Positions 27,402-36,534 of a DNA stretch of 64,000 nucleotides are shown piece by piece. This DNA is from Phytomonospora sp040655735. GTDB taxonomy: Bacteria; Actinomycetota; Actinomycetes; Mycobacteriales; Micromonosporaceae. The position numbers were made by a program, and so were the translations under genes. The notes beneath the pieces are model-generated. The model did no database searches, was not told where the DNA came from, and saw nothing but the letters and a program-made list of their open reading frames with translations. The stretch spans positions 337,362-401,361 of the forward strand of contig NZ_JBFAKK010000008.1 in assembly GCF_040655735.1 (NCBI RefSeq). The letters are read 5' to 3'. Within the stretch, counting starts at the first letter, position 1; every line of letters starts with the position of its first letter.

Positions 27402-29204
27402 ATGGACCACACCCCGGCGGACCGCGCCTCCGACGCGTCCGGCGCCTACGACTACATCGTCATCGGCTCGGGCCCCGGCGGCGGCCCCGTCGCCGCCAAC
27501 CTCGCCGAGGCCGGCTTCTCGGTCCTCGTCCTGGAGGCCGGCCCGCCCAGCGGCGACGCGACCTTCCGCGACGTCCCGTTGTTCTTCCCGAAGGCCACCG
27601 ACGATCCCGAGGTCGCCTGGGAGTTCTGGGTCCAGCACTACGACGGCGGCAAGGCCACCCACGGCGACTCCTGGATCGACGACAAGGGCGGCGTCCTCTA
27701 CCCGCGCTCGGCCACGATCGGCGGCTGCGCGGTCCACAACGCCAGCATCGTCATGTACCCGGCGCACGGCGACTGGGACGAGATCATGGAACTGACCGGC
27801 GACGAGGGCTGGCACCACGAGGCCATGTGGCGCCACTGGCAGAAGGTCCTCGCATGGCAGGCCCTGTCCTCCAACGACCCCTTCGCCGACCTGGAGTCCG
27901 GCCGCGCCCACCCCGACCGCCTGGTCGACTCCCTCGACGGCCCCGCCTGGTACCTGGAGTCGAAGCAGGGCGTCAAGAACTCCGGAAAGCTCAACGACCG
28001 CGAGAACGTCGGCACCGCGGGCTTCTGGAACCTGGAGAACGGGATCAAGGACGGCGTCCGCCAAGGAGTCCGCGACCGCCTCCTCTCGGCCGCGAGCAGC
28101 TGCCCTCGGCTGGAGATCCGGTGTGACGCCCTGGTCGAGAAGATCCTCTTCGAGCCCGGCGACAGCGGCCCGCGCGCGGTCGGCGTCCGGTTCCTCAATG
28201 GACGCCACCTCTACGACGCGTCGCCGAAACACCGCCGGACCACCGAGGCCGAGCGCGCCGACATGCGCCGCACCGTCCGCGCCCGCCGGGAGATCATCGT
28301 CGCCGGTGGCGCCTACAACAGCCCGCAGATCCTCATGCTCAGCGGGATCGGCCCCGCCGAACACCTTCGCTCGCACGGCATCGAGGTCCTCGTCGACTCG
28401 CCGCGCGTCGGCGGGAACCTCCAGGACCGCCGGGAGATCTCGGTGGTCGACGAGTACCACCTGCCGGAGCTGGCGGACAACCGGCACGTCACCGACCTGG
28501 CCGAGTCCTTGGCGTCGAAGGACTCTCCCGGCCCCAGCGCCTGCCTCGACGCGTGGCGCGCCGACCCGGCGAGCTCCCCGCTCGGCATGTACGGCAACCC
28601 TTGCGTCAACTACACCACCGAGGGCTCTGACCGGCCGACCACCAACGTCTGCACGACCGGCGCTCCGTTCCAGTTCCGCAACCACCACCCCGACTGGGTC
28701 GACGAGGCGCGCGCGACGATCGGCCGCACCTGGACGTGGCTGTCGCTCATGGGCTACACCGAGGACCGCGATGGCTACGTGCGCCTGCGATCGGCCGATC
28801 CGACCCGCAGCCCCGAGATCAACTTCCGCGCCTTCGGCAACGGCACGGGCGGGGACGCCGACCTCGACGCGCTGGTCGCGGCCATCGAGGTCTGCCGGTC
28901 GATCAACCGCGCCGAAGGCGGCGGTGGTGCCGAGATCTTCCCCGGTTCCGAGGTCGAGGACCTGCGCGACTTCATCCGCAAGGAGCATTACGGCCACCAT
29001 CCCGCCTGCTCCAACCCGATCGGCCGGACGCGCGCGGACTCGGCCGTCGACAGCACCTTCAAGGTCCACGGCACCGAAGGGCTGCGTGTCGTCGACGCCT
29101 CGGTCTTCCCGAAGATGCCGGGGCTGTTCCTGATCGCCGCCGTGGAAACGCTCTCCCAGAAGGCGAGCGTCGACATCCTCCGCGACGCGCGGGCCCGAGG
29201 CTGA
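27402..29204 (+). CDS. GMC-family FAD oxidoreductase (choline/glucose dehydrogenase-like)
   Basis: The protein has 600 residues. The N-terminal ADP-binding fold reads YIVIGSGPGGGPVAANLAEAG with LVLEAG. The middle has the GMC block GGCAVHNASIVMYPAHGDWD, and the second signature is GGAYNSPQILMLSGIGP. The C-terminus carries HHPACSNPIGRTRA and VVDASVFP...AAVETLSQKA. The active-site His in this block is present; where many members have a second His, this one has Asn. It oxidises an alcohol or sugar with FAD; no signal peptide. Substrate unknown. AGGGAGCCCC precedes the ATG at 27402. Confidence 0.88.
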   Translation: MDHTPADRASDASGAYDYIVIGSGPGGGPVAANLAEAGFSVLVLEAGPPSGDATFRDVPLFFPKATDDPEVAWEFWVQHYDGGKATHGDSWIDDKGGVLYPRSATIGGCAVHNASIVMYPAHGDWDEIMELTGDEGWHHEAMWRHWQKVLAWQALSSNDPFADLESGRAHPDRLVDSLDGPAWYLESKQGVKNSGKLNDRENVGTAGFWNLENGIKDGVRQGVRDRLLSAASSCPRLEIRCDALVEKILFEPGDSGPRAVGVRFLNGRHLYDASPKHRRTTEAERADMRRTVRARREIIVAGGAYNSPQILMLSGIGPAEHLRSHGIEVLVDSPRVGGNLQDRREISVVDEYHLPELADNRHVTDLAESLASKDSPGPSACLDAWRADPASSPLGMYGNPCVNYTTEGSDRPTTNVCTTGAPFQFRNHHPDWVDEARATIGRTWTWLSLMGYTEDRDGYVRLRSADPTRSPEINFRAFGNGTGGDADLDALVAAIEVCRSINRAEGGGGAEIFPGSEVEDLRDFIRKEHYGHHPACSNPIGRTRADSAVDSTFKVHGTEGLRVVDASVFPKMPGLFLIAAVETLSQKASVDILRDARARG

Positions 29205-29205
29205 A

Positions 29206-29246
29206 CCGCTCGCCGGGGGCCGCCCTGAGCGGCCCCCGGCGAGCGG
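29206..29246. terminator. Perfect 18-bp hairpin between convergent genes
   Basis: Arms 29206-29223 and 29229-29246 (starting CCGCTCGCC, ending GGCGAGCGG) pair perfectly around a 5-nt loop. It lies 2 bp after the GMC stop and 14 bp before the end of the convergent acyl-AMP ligase gene, so it serves both. Confidence 0.8.
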
Positions 29247-29259
29247 GTTCGAAGCGATG

Positions 29260-30906
29260 TCAGCCGGTCGTCGAAGGCAGCATCCGCCGGCCGATCCGGC
29301 GGCGCGCGAGGTCCCGCTGCCATTTGCCGCTGGACGTCTGCGGGATCCATCCCGGGTTCACCGCGTGCACGTCGACCTCGGCGAGTCCCAGGCGCTGGGC
29401 GACGGTCAGCCGAAGGTCGGCGGTCACGGCGCCGGCGTCGAGGCCGCGCGGGACTTCGGCCACCACCACGATGGTCTCGGTGTCGGTGTCGGCGAAAGCC
29501 ACGCAGCGGCCGCGATGCACTCCGGGATGCGTTCGGGCGAGTTCCTCGACGTCCTCCGGGAAGTGGTTCTGCCCGCGCAGGACGATCATCTCCTTGCGGC
29601 GTCCGGCGATGAACAGGTCGCCGTCGAGCCGGAACCCCAGATCCCCGGTGCGAAGCCATGCGCCGTCGAAGGCGCGGGCCGTGGCCTGCGGGTCGTGCAG
29701 GTATCCGGTGGTCACCGAGGGCCCGGCGATCTGGATTTCGCCGACCGTCCCTTCAGGACAGTACGCGCCGGAGTCGTCGACCAGCCGCACGTTCATGCCC
29801 TCGACCGGCCGTCCGACGCCGACCAGTGCCTTGGCGTTCTCGTGCCCTTCGGGCAGCAGGTGCGCCCGGCCGTGGTCGGCGAGCAGCGCGCGGTCGACGT
29901 GGACGACGCGGGGCACCTCGCCGAGTCCGGGGAAGGTGATCGCCAGTGTCGCCTCGGCCATGCCGTACACCGGGTACATCACCGAAGGCGCGACGCCGGC
30001 CGGCGCGAGACCGCGTCGGAAGTCCGCGACGGTGTCGGCACGCACCGGCTCGGCGCCGTTGTAGGCCAGCCGCCACCGCGAGAGGTCGAGGTCGGCCGTC
30101 GCCGCGGCGGTCAGTTTCGAGACGATGCGCCGGTAGGAGAAGTCCGGCCCGGTCAGCAGCGTCCCGGCGTTGTCCGACAGCAGCCGCAGGGCCGTCAGCG
30201 GCCGGAACAGGAACGCCAGCGGCGACATCACCTGGGCGCTTCCGCCGGCGAGCAGGACGGCCAGCACGCCGAACAGGCCCAGGTCGTGGAAGTGCGGCGC
30301 CCAGCTCACCATCACGTCGCGTTCGGTGAAGTCGCTCGTCACGACGATCGCGCGCAACCCGGCCATGACGACGGAGTGCGTCAGCATCACGCCTTTGGGG
30401 TTGCCGGTGCTTCCCGACGTGAACTGGACGACGGCCAGGTCGTCGGGCTCGATCCTCGGCAGGGCACCGGTTCCCGGGGCGTCCAGGTCGGTGCCGAGTA
30501 CCGTGAGCCCGGGGCAGAGCGCCGCCAGCGCGTCGGCGAGGTCGGCGTGCTCGGCGTGCGTGACGAGGAATCGCATCCGCGCCCTGCGAACCGTCGGCGC
30601 GAGCAGTTCGGCTCCCCGCTCCGGAGCCAGTGACGGCGGTGCCAGCATCGCCGCGGCGGCGCCGGAGCGCACCACACCGAACAGTCCAATGAGGACCTCG
30701 GGCGAGGCGGGCAGCAGCAGCCCGACCACGTCGCCGGTCGCGACTCCGTGGCCGAGCAGTCCGTGGGCGAAGCGTGCCGAGGCCTCTTCCAGTTCGGCGC
30801 CGGTCAGCCGGTGTCCCGTTCCGGGGTAGGTGACCGAAACGCGCGGCCCGAACGCCGATGCCGCGTCGGCGAGCGTCGGGCAGGCCAGTGTGTCCATTGT
30901 GGTCAT
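29260..30906 (-). CDS. Fatty acyl-AMP ligase (FAAL-like) / acyl-CoA synthetase
   Basis: The protein has 548 residues; ATG 30906 overlaps the P450 stop (ATGA). ANL-family motifs are complete: FTSGSTGNPKGVMLTH, the PHFHDLGLFG motif typical of FAALs, YPVYGMAEATLAIT, RTGDLGFRLDG and the C-terminal catalytic Lys in SSGKWQRDL. FAALs activate a fatty acid as acyl-AMP and load it on an acyl carrier protein; the ACP gene is two genes upstream in the same operon. Subtyping against acyl-CoA ligases by eye is not fully certain. Confidence 0.85.
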   Translation of the reverse strand: MTTMDTLACPTLADAASAFGPRVSVTYPGTGHRLTGAELEEASARFAHGLLGHGVATGDVVGLLLPASPEVLIGLFGVVRSGAAAAMLAPPSLAPERGAELLAPTVRRARMRFLVTHAEHADLADALAALCPGLTVLGTDLDAPGTGALPRIEPDDLAVVQFTSGSTGNPKGVMLTHSVVMAGLRAIVVTSDFTERDVMVSWAPHFHDLGLFGVLAVLLAGGSAQVMSPLAFLFRPLTALRLLSDNAGTLLTGPDFSYRRIVSKLTAAATADLDLSRWRLAYNGAEPVRADTVADFRRGLAPAGVAPSVMYPVYGMAEATLAITFPGLGEVPRVVHVDRALLADHGRAHLLPEGHENAKALVGVGRPVEGMNVRLVDDSGAYCPEGTVGEIQIAGPSVTTGYLHDPQATARAFDGAWLRTGDLGFRLDGDLFIAGRRKEMIVLRGQNHFPEDVEELARTHPGVHRGRCVAFADTDTETIVVVAEVPRGLDAGAVTADLRLTVAQRLGLAEVDVHAVNPGWIPQTSSGKWQRDLARRRIGRRMLPSTTG

Positions 30907-32036
30907 GACAGCTCGTGGAATCGGACGAGGAGTTCGGCGGCCGGGGTGACCGTCGAACCGTTGTGGGAGACGTCGCCGACGTGGTCGCCGGGCTCGGCGC
31001 TCAGGCGGAATCGCCGCAGGACCATCGTGGTGATGAGCTTGACCTCCATCGTCGCGACGTGGACACCGGGGCACAGCCGCCGTCCCGCGCTGAAAGGCGT
31101 GAGCGCGAACCGGTCGGGTTCGGCAGCGCGATGCCGTTCGGGGCGGAATTCGTGGGGGGCGTCGAAGAGCTCGGGGTCGCGGTGGGACTCCGCGACCGCG
31201 TAGAACACCGCGCTGCCGGCCGGGATCAGCGTCTCGCCGAAGCGCAGGTCGGTCTCGGCCCGGCGCGGCAGCCACGCCAGCGGCGGGTGCAGTCGCATGG
31301 TCTCGACGAAGGCCGACTCCAGAAGCGCTTCGGTCGCGTCCTCGCGGATCGCGTCCTGGTGGCCCGGGTGATGCGCCAGCAGCCACAGAAGCCGGGCGGT
31401 GACGAAGCTCGTGGTGTCGAACCCGGCGAGGATGACGATCCCGAGGTTCTCGGCGATCGCCGCGTCGGCCGGGCCGTCGGGGAGTTCGCGCAGGCGGCGT
31501 ACCGGCCCGTCTTCGGCTCCCATCCGGTCGACGGCTCGCATCAGCGTCTCGCGCATGCGCCTTCGCGCCTTGACGATCCGCCGTGCGACCCGGTCGCCGT
31601 TGGGATCGCCCAAGGGTGCGCCCGGGTCCTGCAGGTCGGTGTAGGCCGCCAACAGGTCCATCGCCTCGGCTGCGTGGATGCCGGCGAACAACGCGGCCGA
31701 CACCTCGAACACCGCCTTGCGGGTCAGCGCGTGCACGTCGATGGGCCGGTCCGGCTCCACCAGCGCCAGTGCCCGGCCGAAGACCTCGCGCACCAGGGCC
31801 CGGTAGTCGTCGGCGGCGCGCTTGGTGAGCACGGGCATCAGCGCCTTGCGCAGCTCACGGTGCCGTGCTCCGTCCACATTGAGCACTCCGCGGCCGAAGC
31901 GGTCGCCGAACACCAGATCCCAGCCGCCGGCGTGGGAGAGCTGCTCGTCGGAGGCCCGGAAGAAGTCCTCGGCCATCCGCCGCCCGCGCAGGAAGACGCG
32001 GTCGGGCGGGATCTCCTGGCAGACCTCGACGTTCAT
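30903..32036 (-). CDS. Cytochrome P450
   Basis: The protein has 377 residues. I-helix oxygen motif AGFDTT (204-209), K-helix ETMR (245-248), and heme loop FSAGRRLCPG (315-324, Cys322 as the iron ligand) are all present. The N-terminus is shorter than in most bacterial P450s. It overlaps the ACP stop by 4 nt and the FAAL start by 4 nt. In such gene sets the P450 often hydroxylates or desaturates the acyl chain bound to the ACP; that role is inferred. Redox partners (ferredoxin, reductase) are not in the window. Confidence 0.9.
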   Translation of the reverse strand: MNVEVCQEIPPDRVFLRGRRMAEDFFRASDEQLSHAGGWDLVFGDRFGRGVLNVDGARHRELRKALMPVLTKRAADDYRALVREVFGRALALVEPDRPIDVHALTRKAVFEVSAALFAGIHAAEAMDLLAAYTDLQDPGAPLGDPNGDRVARRIVKARRRMRETLMRAVDRMGAEDGPVRRLRELPDGPADAAIAENLGIVILAGFDTTSFVTARLLWLLAHHPGHQDAIREDATEALLESAFVETMRLHPPLAWLPRRAETDLRFGETLIPAGSAVFYAVAESHRDPELFDAPHEFRPERHRAAEPDRFALTPFSAGRRLCPGVHVATMEVKLITTMVLRRFRLSAEPGDHVGDVSHNGSTVTPAAELLVRFHELS

Positions 32037-32311
32037 GCCGGGGCGGTCTCGGTCACCGCGATCCGGGCGGCCAGCTCGTTGATCGTCGGCGGGAGCATGA
32101 AGAGCCGCGGATCGACCTCGTCTTCGACCCCGAAGGCCTCCTCGACGGCGATCAGCATCTCCATCCGGTCCACCGAGTCCACGCCCAGCTCCGCCGCCAG
32201 GTGCTCGTCGCCGCTGAGCGGGGCCGCGGCCAGGTCCGGCTTGATCGCCCGGACCGCCGTCAGCAACACGGAGCGCACGGAGTCGTACTGCGCCTTCGGG
32301 TGATCGCTCAC
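32033..32311 (-). CDS. Acyl carrier protein
   Basis: The protein has 92 residues. The phosphopantetheine serine is Ser46 in AELGVDSVDRMEML, flanked by the usual four-helix ACP pattern. It is first in the ACP-P450-FAAL operon, so it presumably carries the FAAL-activated acyl chain for oxidation. The ATG at 32311 has GGAGGCC 9 nt upstream. Confidence 0.88.
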   Translation of the reverse strand: MSDHPKAQYDSVRSVLLTAVRAIKPDLAAAPLSGDEHLAAELGVDSVDRMEMLIAVEEAFGVEDEVDPRLFMLPPTINELAARIAVTETAPA

Positions 32312-32381
32312 TTGGCCTCCATCCGGTTTCTCGTAAAATGATACGTTACGTCACCATATGACTGCTATCAGTGGGGACGTC
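32312..32381. promoter_or_regulatory. Divergent promoter region of ACP and SDR genes
   Basis: This 70-bp AT-enriched gap separates the divergent ACP operon and the SDR gene, and both promoters must lie in or near it. The repeated half-site TACGTTACGT (with CATATG nearby) is a possible operator. I could not assign clear -35/-10 pairs. Confidence 0.35.
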
Positions 32382-33110
32382 ATGAGTCCGCTAGTGGGAA
32401 AGACGGCGCTGGTGACCGGCGGGTCGCGCGGCATAGGCCGGGCCATCGTCGAGCGGCTCACCGACGACGGCGTGCGAGTCGCCTTCGGGTACCACAGGGA
32501 CGACGACGCGGCCGGGGAAGTCGCCGCGGCCACCGGTGCCCACCCGATCCGCTCCGACATCGCCACCCGGGCCGGCGTCGGCGAGCTCGTCGAGAGGGCC
32601 GACGAACTGCTCGGCGGCCTGGACGCGCTGGTCAACAACGCCGCCGTCTGGCTGCCGCGCAGTCGCTTCGACGAGGCCGACGAGGCGACCTACGACCGGG
32701 CCATGTCGGTCAACGCCAAGAGCGTCTTCTTCGCCATTCAGCAGGCCGCGCCGCGCCTGCGCGACGGCTCGCGCATCGTGAACCTGTCGTCCATCGCCAC
32801 GCGGCGGCCGACGCCGGGCAACGCGATCTACGCGGCCGGCAAGGCCGCCGTCGAGCAGTTCACCGCCATCGCCGCCCAGGAGCTCGGGGATCGCGGCATC
32901 ACCGTCAACTGCGTCGCGCCGGGGGCCACCGACACGGCGCTGCTCCAGCAGTCGCTCCCACCGCAGCTGTTGGCCCGCGCGGCCCGCAACACGCTCTTCG
33001 CGCGCCTGGGGACCGGCCGCGACATCGCGGGCGTGGTCGCCTTCCTGCTCGGCCCGGACTCCGCGTGGATCACCGGGCAGACCATCGGCGCCAACGGCGG
33101 GCTCCTGTGA
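32382..33110 (+). CDS. Short-chain dehydrogenase/reductase
   Basis: The protein has 242 residues from ATG 32382, chosen for the GTGGGGA element 4 nt upstream over ATG 32358. Classical SDR motifs: TGGSRGIG (12-19), NNAAV (85-89), Ser136/137 and YAAGK (Tyr150, Lys154), and a family-typical end (FLLGPDSAWITGQTIGANGG). It resembles FabG-type 3-oxoacyl reductases. Divergent from the ACP-P450-FAAL operon across 70 bp, so it may oxidise or reduce the acyl product of that set. Confidence 0.87.
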   Translation: MSPLVGKTALVTGGSRGIGRAIVERLTDDGVRVAFGYHRDDDAAGEVAAATGAHPIRSDIATRAGVGELVERADELLGGLDALVNNAAVWLPRSRFDEADEATYDRAMSVNAKSVFFAIQQAAPRLRDGSRIVNLSSIATRRPTPGNAIYAAGKAAVEQFTAIAAQELGDRGITVNCVAPGATDTALLQQSLPPQLLARAARNTLFARLGTGRDIAGVVAFLLGPDSAWITGQTIGANGGLL

Positions 33111-33114
33111 CCGT

Positions 33115-33134
33115 CGGGGGCCGGGCGGCCCCCG
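33115..33134 (+). terminator. Terminator hairpin after the SDR gene
   Basis: CGGGGGCC and GGCCCCCG pair around a 4-nt loop 5 bp after the SDR stop, with a T-rich run (TTCTTTTTG) about 15 nt further on. Confidence 0.6.
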
Positions 33135-33177
33135 TCGTAGGTGAAGTTCTTTTTGTCCTCAACACGACATGTGGATG

Positions 33178-33206
33178 TTGACAGGAGTGCCCTATTTGCG
33201 CACTAG
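33178..33206 (+). promoter_or_regulatory. Possible promoter of the EF-hand gene
   Basis: A consensus TTGACA lies at 33178-33183. The -10 at 17-18 bp spacing (CACTAG/ACTAGG) is poor, so this is only a candidate. The EF-hand start is 72 bp downstream of the -35. Confidence 0.35.
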
Positions 33207-33254
33207 GTCCGTATTGTCAGGACGGCAATGTCCGGTAGAGCTGAGAGGAACCAC

Positions 33255-33809
33255 GTGAACAAGCTGCTGAAAGCCAAGGCCAAGCGGTACTTCGAGTCCC
33301 TGGACACCACCGGGGACGGCCGGATCACCGAGGCCGACATGCACAACATCGCGGAGCGTCACGCGACGGCCAACGGTTTCGCGCAGAACTCCCCCGACGC
33401 GCGGAGCCTGCGCGACGCGACCGTGGCCTTCTGGGACAAGAACCTCAAGCAGATGGACACCAGCGGCAACGGCGAGATCAGCCTCGCGGAGTTCACCACC
33501 GCCGTCGAGCAGCTCGCGGCCGCGGGTGTGGGGCAGTACGAGACCCTCGTATGGCCGACCGCCGACGCGTACTTCGACCTGTGCGACCACGACGGCAGCG
33601 GGGAACTCAACCAGGAGGAGTTCCTGCGGATCTTCGGTGGCGCGGCCAGCGTCCCGGCCGACGAGAGCATCGCGACCTTCCGTCAGCTCGACAAGGACAA
33701 CAGCGGTGTCCTGTCCCGCGCCGAGTACCACGCCGCGCTCAAGGAGTTCTACTACAGCACCGACCCGAGCGCCGTGGGCATCCACCTGTTCGGCCGCGTC
33801 GACGCCTGA
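33255..33809 (+). CDS. Four-EF-hand calcium-binding protein (calerythrin-like)
   Basis: The protein has 184 residues. GTG 33255 follows GAGGAACCAC; the upstream ATG 33228 overlaps that ribosome site. Four EF-hand loops are intact or nearly so: DTTGDGRITEAD (17-28), DTSGNGEISLAE (68-79), DHDGSGELNQEE (111-122) and DKDNSGVLSRAE (146-157), with Asp at position 1 and Asp or Glu at position 12. Loops 1, 2 and 4 are canonical; loop 3 is also well preserved. Length and layout match bacterial calerythrin-type buffers or sensors, cytoplasmic. Monocistronic. Confidence 0.88.
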   Translation: MNKLLKAKAKRYFESLDTTGDGRITEADMHNIAERHATANGFAQNSPDARSLRDATVAFWDKNLKQMDTSGNGEISLAEFTTAVEQLAAAGVGQYETLVWPTADAYFDLCDHDGSGELNQEEFLRIFGGAASVPADESIATFRQLDKDNSGVLSRAEYHAALKEFYYSTDPSAVGIHLFGRVDA

Positions 33810-33882
33810 GGCCGCCGACGGGGGACCTGACCTCGGCGGTCGCGGCCGCCGAGCGTCCTGAGGGGACAGCGTGAGGCATTCG

Positions 33883-33913
33883 GGCCGTCCCGCCGCTCGC
33901 CGGTGGGACGGCC
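33883..33913 (+). terminator. Hairpin terminator after the EF-hand gene
   Basis: GGCCGTCCCGCCG pairs with CGGTGGGACGGCC (one G-U) about 75 bp past the stop. The rest of 33810-34095 contains no gene I can support. Confidence 0.5.
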
Positions 33914-34095
33914 TCGGGCGTGCCGTGCCTTGCGGTGAGAACGCGGTGATCGTGGCAGTGGCGCACCTGAGTTGGCAGTGCATGCGGTAGTGCGGCGGAG
34001 ACATCTGGCAGCCCGCGCGGTGGAAAGCGGCCTCAAGCGCCTCGGACGCGACGTCCAACATGGAGTCCAGCCCGGATCGGTAGCCGGCGTGGACG

Positions 34096-34548
34096 CTAGT
34101 CGTACTCGTCGACGTCGAGGAAGGCACCCGTGGCCGCAAGGAACTCGATGACCCGCCGATCGAGGACCCAGCCCAGCAGGTGCTGGTCGGGGATGCGGAC
34201 CAGGTTCTCCTCGGCGGGCTGCGGCTTTGGGTCCTCCCCGTCCTCGTCTTCGAAGAAGCGAACGACCTCCAGCACGGCGGCCACTTCGTCAGGCTCACGG
34301 CAGAGTTCGGCGATCTTCGCGGTGACCGGTGTCAGCCTTGCGAGCACGCGGTCGATCTGCTCGTCTACCCGCAGGCCACGCTCATCGCAGCGGACCTGCC
34401 AGGAGTGGCAGACCGGCACGGGAGGGTCGGCCCGGCGTGAGCCCCGCACGGAGAAGCGGTCGGGCTCCACGCCCAGCCGGGCGGTGATCTCGGTGGCGGG
34501 CATCGTCTCGGACTTGATCGCGAAGTACACGTACTGGCTCATCCTCAT
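34096..34548 (-). CDS. DUF4279-family protein
   Basis: The protein has 150 residues from ATG 34548; ATG 34542 is an alternative. The pattern YVYFAIKSETMPATEITARLGVEPD with FSVRGSRR fits DUF4279, a small cytoplasmic family often found near polymorphic-toxin or immunity loci. The C-terminal half is acidic (RFFEDEDGEDPK). No partner gene is visible. Between it and the divergent gene at 34802 lie 253 bp without recognisable features. Confidence 0.65.
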   Translation of the reverse strand: MRMSQYVYFAIKSETMPATEITARLGVEPDRFSVRGSRRADPPVPVCHSWQVRCDERGLRVDEQIDRVLARLTPVTAKIAELCREPDEVAAVLEVVRFFEDEDGEDPKPQPAEENLVRIPDQHLLGWVLDRRVIEFLAATGAFLDVDEYD

Positions 34549-34801
34549 CGCGGCCAGTACAGCCACCCGAGCGCCCGCGAGCAAGCGGTTAACCCACCAC
34601 CCGAACCTTCCGGAGCACTGCCGACAAGTCGCGCTGAACCTGCGTGCGCGATCCGGGGCAGACTTTACAAACCGCAGGTCAGGGGCAGCGGCCGCTGCCA
34701 TGACACTGCGTTCTCGCTCTTGCCGGCACGCCATCACCGCCGAGCATGCCGAACCGGCGCATTCCAGTCCGAACTCCCCGCCGATGACGGACGATCAAGC
34801 C

Positions 34802-35080
34802 ATGAGCGACAACGCCGACCTCACGGCCAGCCTGCGAACGATCGACGAGGCCCTGCGCAGGCTGGATCGGCCGATCAAACCGAACGACATCGTCGGCCCG
34901 GGCCTCGGCGCCCACGAGGCGCGCTCGGCCTTCGTCGACGTCGTGCGCCACCGCCTGGTCGAGTTCACCGAAGGCACCTACGACGGCCCGGGCAAGCAGG
35001 AGTCGGAGGTCGTCATCAAACGGCTGACCGCGAAGGGCCACGAGCTCCTCGGCACCGAGGACACCGCGCCCACGGCCTGA
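34802..35080 (+). CDS. Small hypothetical protein
   Basis: The protein has 92 residues from ATG 34802; ATG 34784 is an in-frame alternative and neither has a strong ribosome site. Mostly helical and charged, with the segment RPIKPNDIVGPGLGAHEARSAF and a basic EVVIKRLTAKGHELL stretch. No family recognised. Ends 9 bp before the end of the convergent GDSL hydrolase gene. Confidence 0.5.
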   Translation: MSDNADLTASLRTIDEALRRLDRPIKPNDIVGPGLGAHEARSAFVDVVRHRLVEFTEGTYDGPGKQESEVVIKRLTAKGHELLGTEDTAPTA

Positions 35081-35088
35081 GCGCCGCC

Positions 35089-36312
35089 CTACAGGCTCGC
35101 CAGGTCGATCGCGTCGGCCATCGCGGCCAAACCGGCGTCGTTGGGGTGGAGCCCGTCGTTCGTGGCGTACTCCTCGCGCATGTGGTCCTTGTCCGGTTCG
35201 GCGAGGACGGCGTCGAAGTCCACCACCGCGTCGTACTCGCCGCTGTGCCGGATCCAGTCGTTGACGGCGTCGCGGGTCTCCTCGCCCTTCTCGGTGTAGT
35301 AGAAGGAACCGGCGATCGGGGTGATGGTCGCCCCGACGACCCGCACGCCCGCGGCGTGGGCCGCGGCGATGAGCGCCCGGTGGCCGGCGATGACCGTCTC
35401 GGGCTCCAGCGGGAGATCGAACATGCCCGCCAGGCCGATGTCGTTGACGCCCTCGCAGATCACGACGGTCCGCACGCCCGGCAGGTCGAGCACGTCGCGC
35501 TGGAAGCGGTGCAGCGCCGACTCTCCGCCGGTGAGGTTGTCGTTGAGCAGCTCGTTCCCACCGATCCCGGTGTTGAGCACCCCGTAGGGAAGGCCCGCGT
35601 CGACCAGGCGCTCGGCGAGGCGGTCGGGATAGCGGCGGTCGGCGCCGACGGTCGAGCCGTACCCGTCGGTGATGGAATCCCCGAGGGTCACCACCGAGGC
35701 CGAGGAGCGGCCGGAAACGTCGACGCGCGTGAGGAAGTAGGACGCGTGATTCGTGGCGGTGAAGGCGGTCGCGCGCGGGTCGAAACGGCGGTCGCCCCCG
35801 GCCAGATACGAGGTGTCGCCGGAGAACTCGTGGTAGGTCGCCGGACCGGTCGGGCCACTGAAGTAGAGCGTGACACTGAGTCGTTCGAGCGCCCCGACGC
35901 GCAGGAAGGCCGCGTCACTGGTGTGCTCGGCGCCGGCCGGCACCGTCGTGGACAGACGGTGCCCGAAAGTCAACGGCCGCAACGATCCGGGACGGACCTC
36001 ACCGGGCGCGGCGGGCTTCCCGACGGTCGCGCCGCTCAACCGCAGCGGACCCGTGCCGTAGAGGTTCGACACGGTGATCCGCAGCGAGTCGCCACCCCGG
36101 CTGACCCGCAACTCCTGCCGCAGCGACTGTCCGTCGAAGCCCGCCAGGGACCAGTTGGGATCCTGCCACGGCTCACCCGAGGGCTCCTGCATCGCCCGCG
36201 CCCACGTCGCCGACCACGAGCGGCCGTGCGCCGAAGCCGGTGCCGCGGTGAGCACGAACGAGATGGTGACGAGAAGTGCGAACAGCGACCGAAACAGGGT
36301 TTTCGTCGTCAT
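35089..36312 (-). CDS. Secreted SGNH/GDSL hydrolase
   Basis: The protein has 407 residues. A Sec signal (MTTKTLFRSLFALLVTISFVL ending PASAHG) is followed by an N-terminal beta domain of about 165 residues. The SGNH core then starts with VVTLGDSITDGYGS (Ser213 nucleophile), continues with the oxyanion GVNDIG block, and ends with NDGLHPND containing the catalytic Asp-x-x-His. This two-domain layout is common in actinobacterial extracellular esterases/lipases that deacylate plant or microbial polysaccharides or lipids. Single gene. Confidence 0.88.
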   Translation of the reverse strand: MTTKTLFRSLFALLVTISFVLTAAPASAHGRSWSATWARAMQEPSGEPWQDPNWSLAGFDGQSLRQELRVSRGGDSLRITVSNLYGTGPLRLSGATVGKPAAPGEVRPGSLRPLTFGHRLSTTVPAGAEHTSDAAFLRVGALERLSVTLYFSGPTGPATYHEFSGDTSYLAGGDRRFDPRATAFTATNHASYFLTRVDVSGRSSASVVTLGDSITDGYGSTVGADRRYPDRLAERLVDAGLPYGVLNTGIGGNELLNDNLTGGESALHRFQRDVLDLPGVRTVVICEGVNDIGLAGMFDLPLEPETVIAGHRALIAAAHAAGVRVVGATITPIAGSFYYTEKGEETRDAVNDWIRHSGEYDAVVDFDAVLAEPDKDHMREEYATNDGLHPNDAGLAAMADAIDLASL

Positions 36313-36534
36313 AGCAGGAGGTTAGGGCCTCCCGCCGACATTCGCTGTCCCGTGCGCTCGGGGCGGGGCGCCGAAAACCGTCCACGCCAGGAACACGACG
36401 GCTCCCGCCTCGCACCCACGAGACCCACAAGACAAGCCCTGGTCGCCCGCCCAAACCCACCCGACCAGCCGAGCCCGCACCGACGCCCACGCGGCTAGAG
36501 TTACGCCGCTGTTCACTTTCATTGCCCGTGAAAG

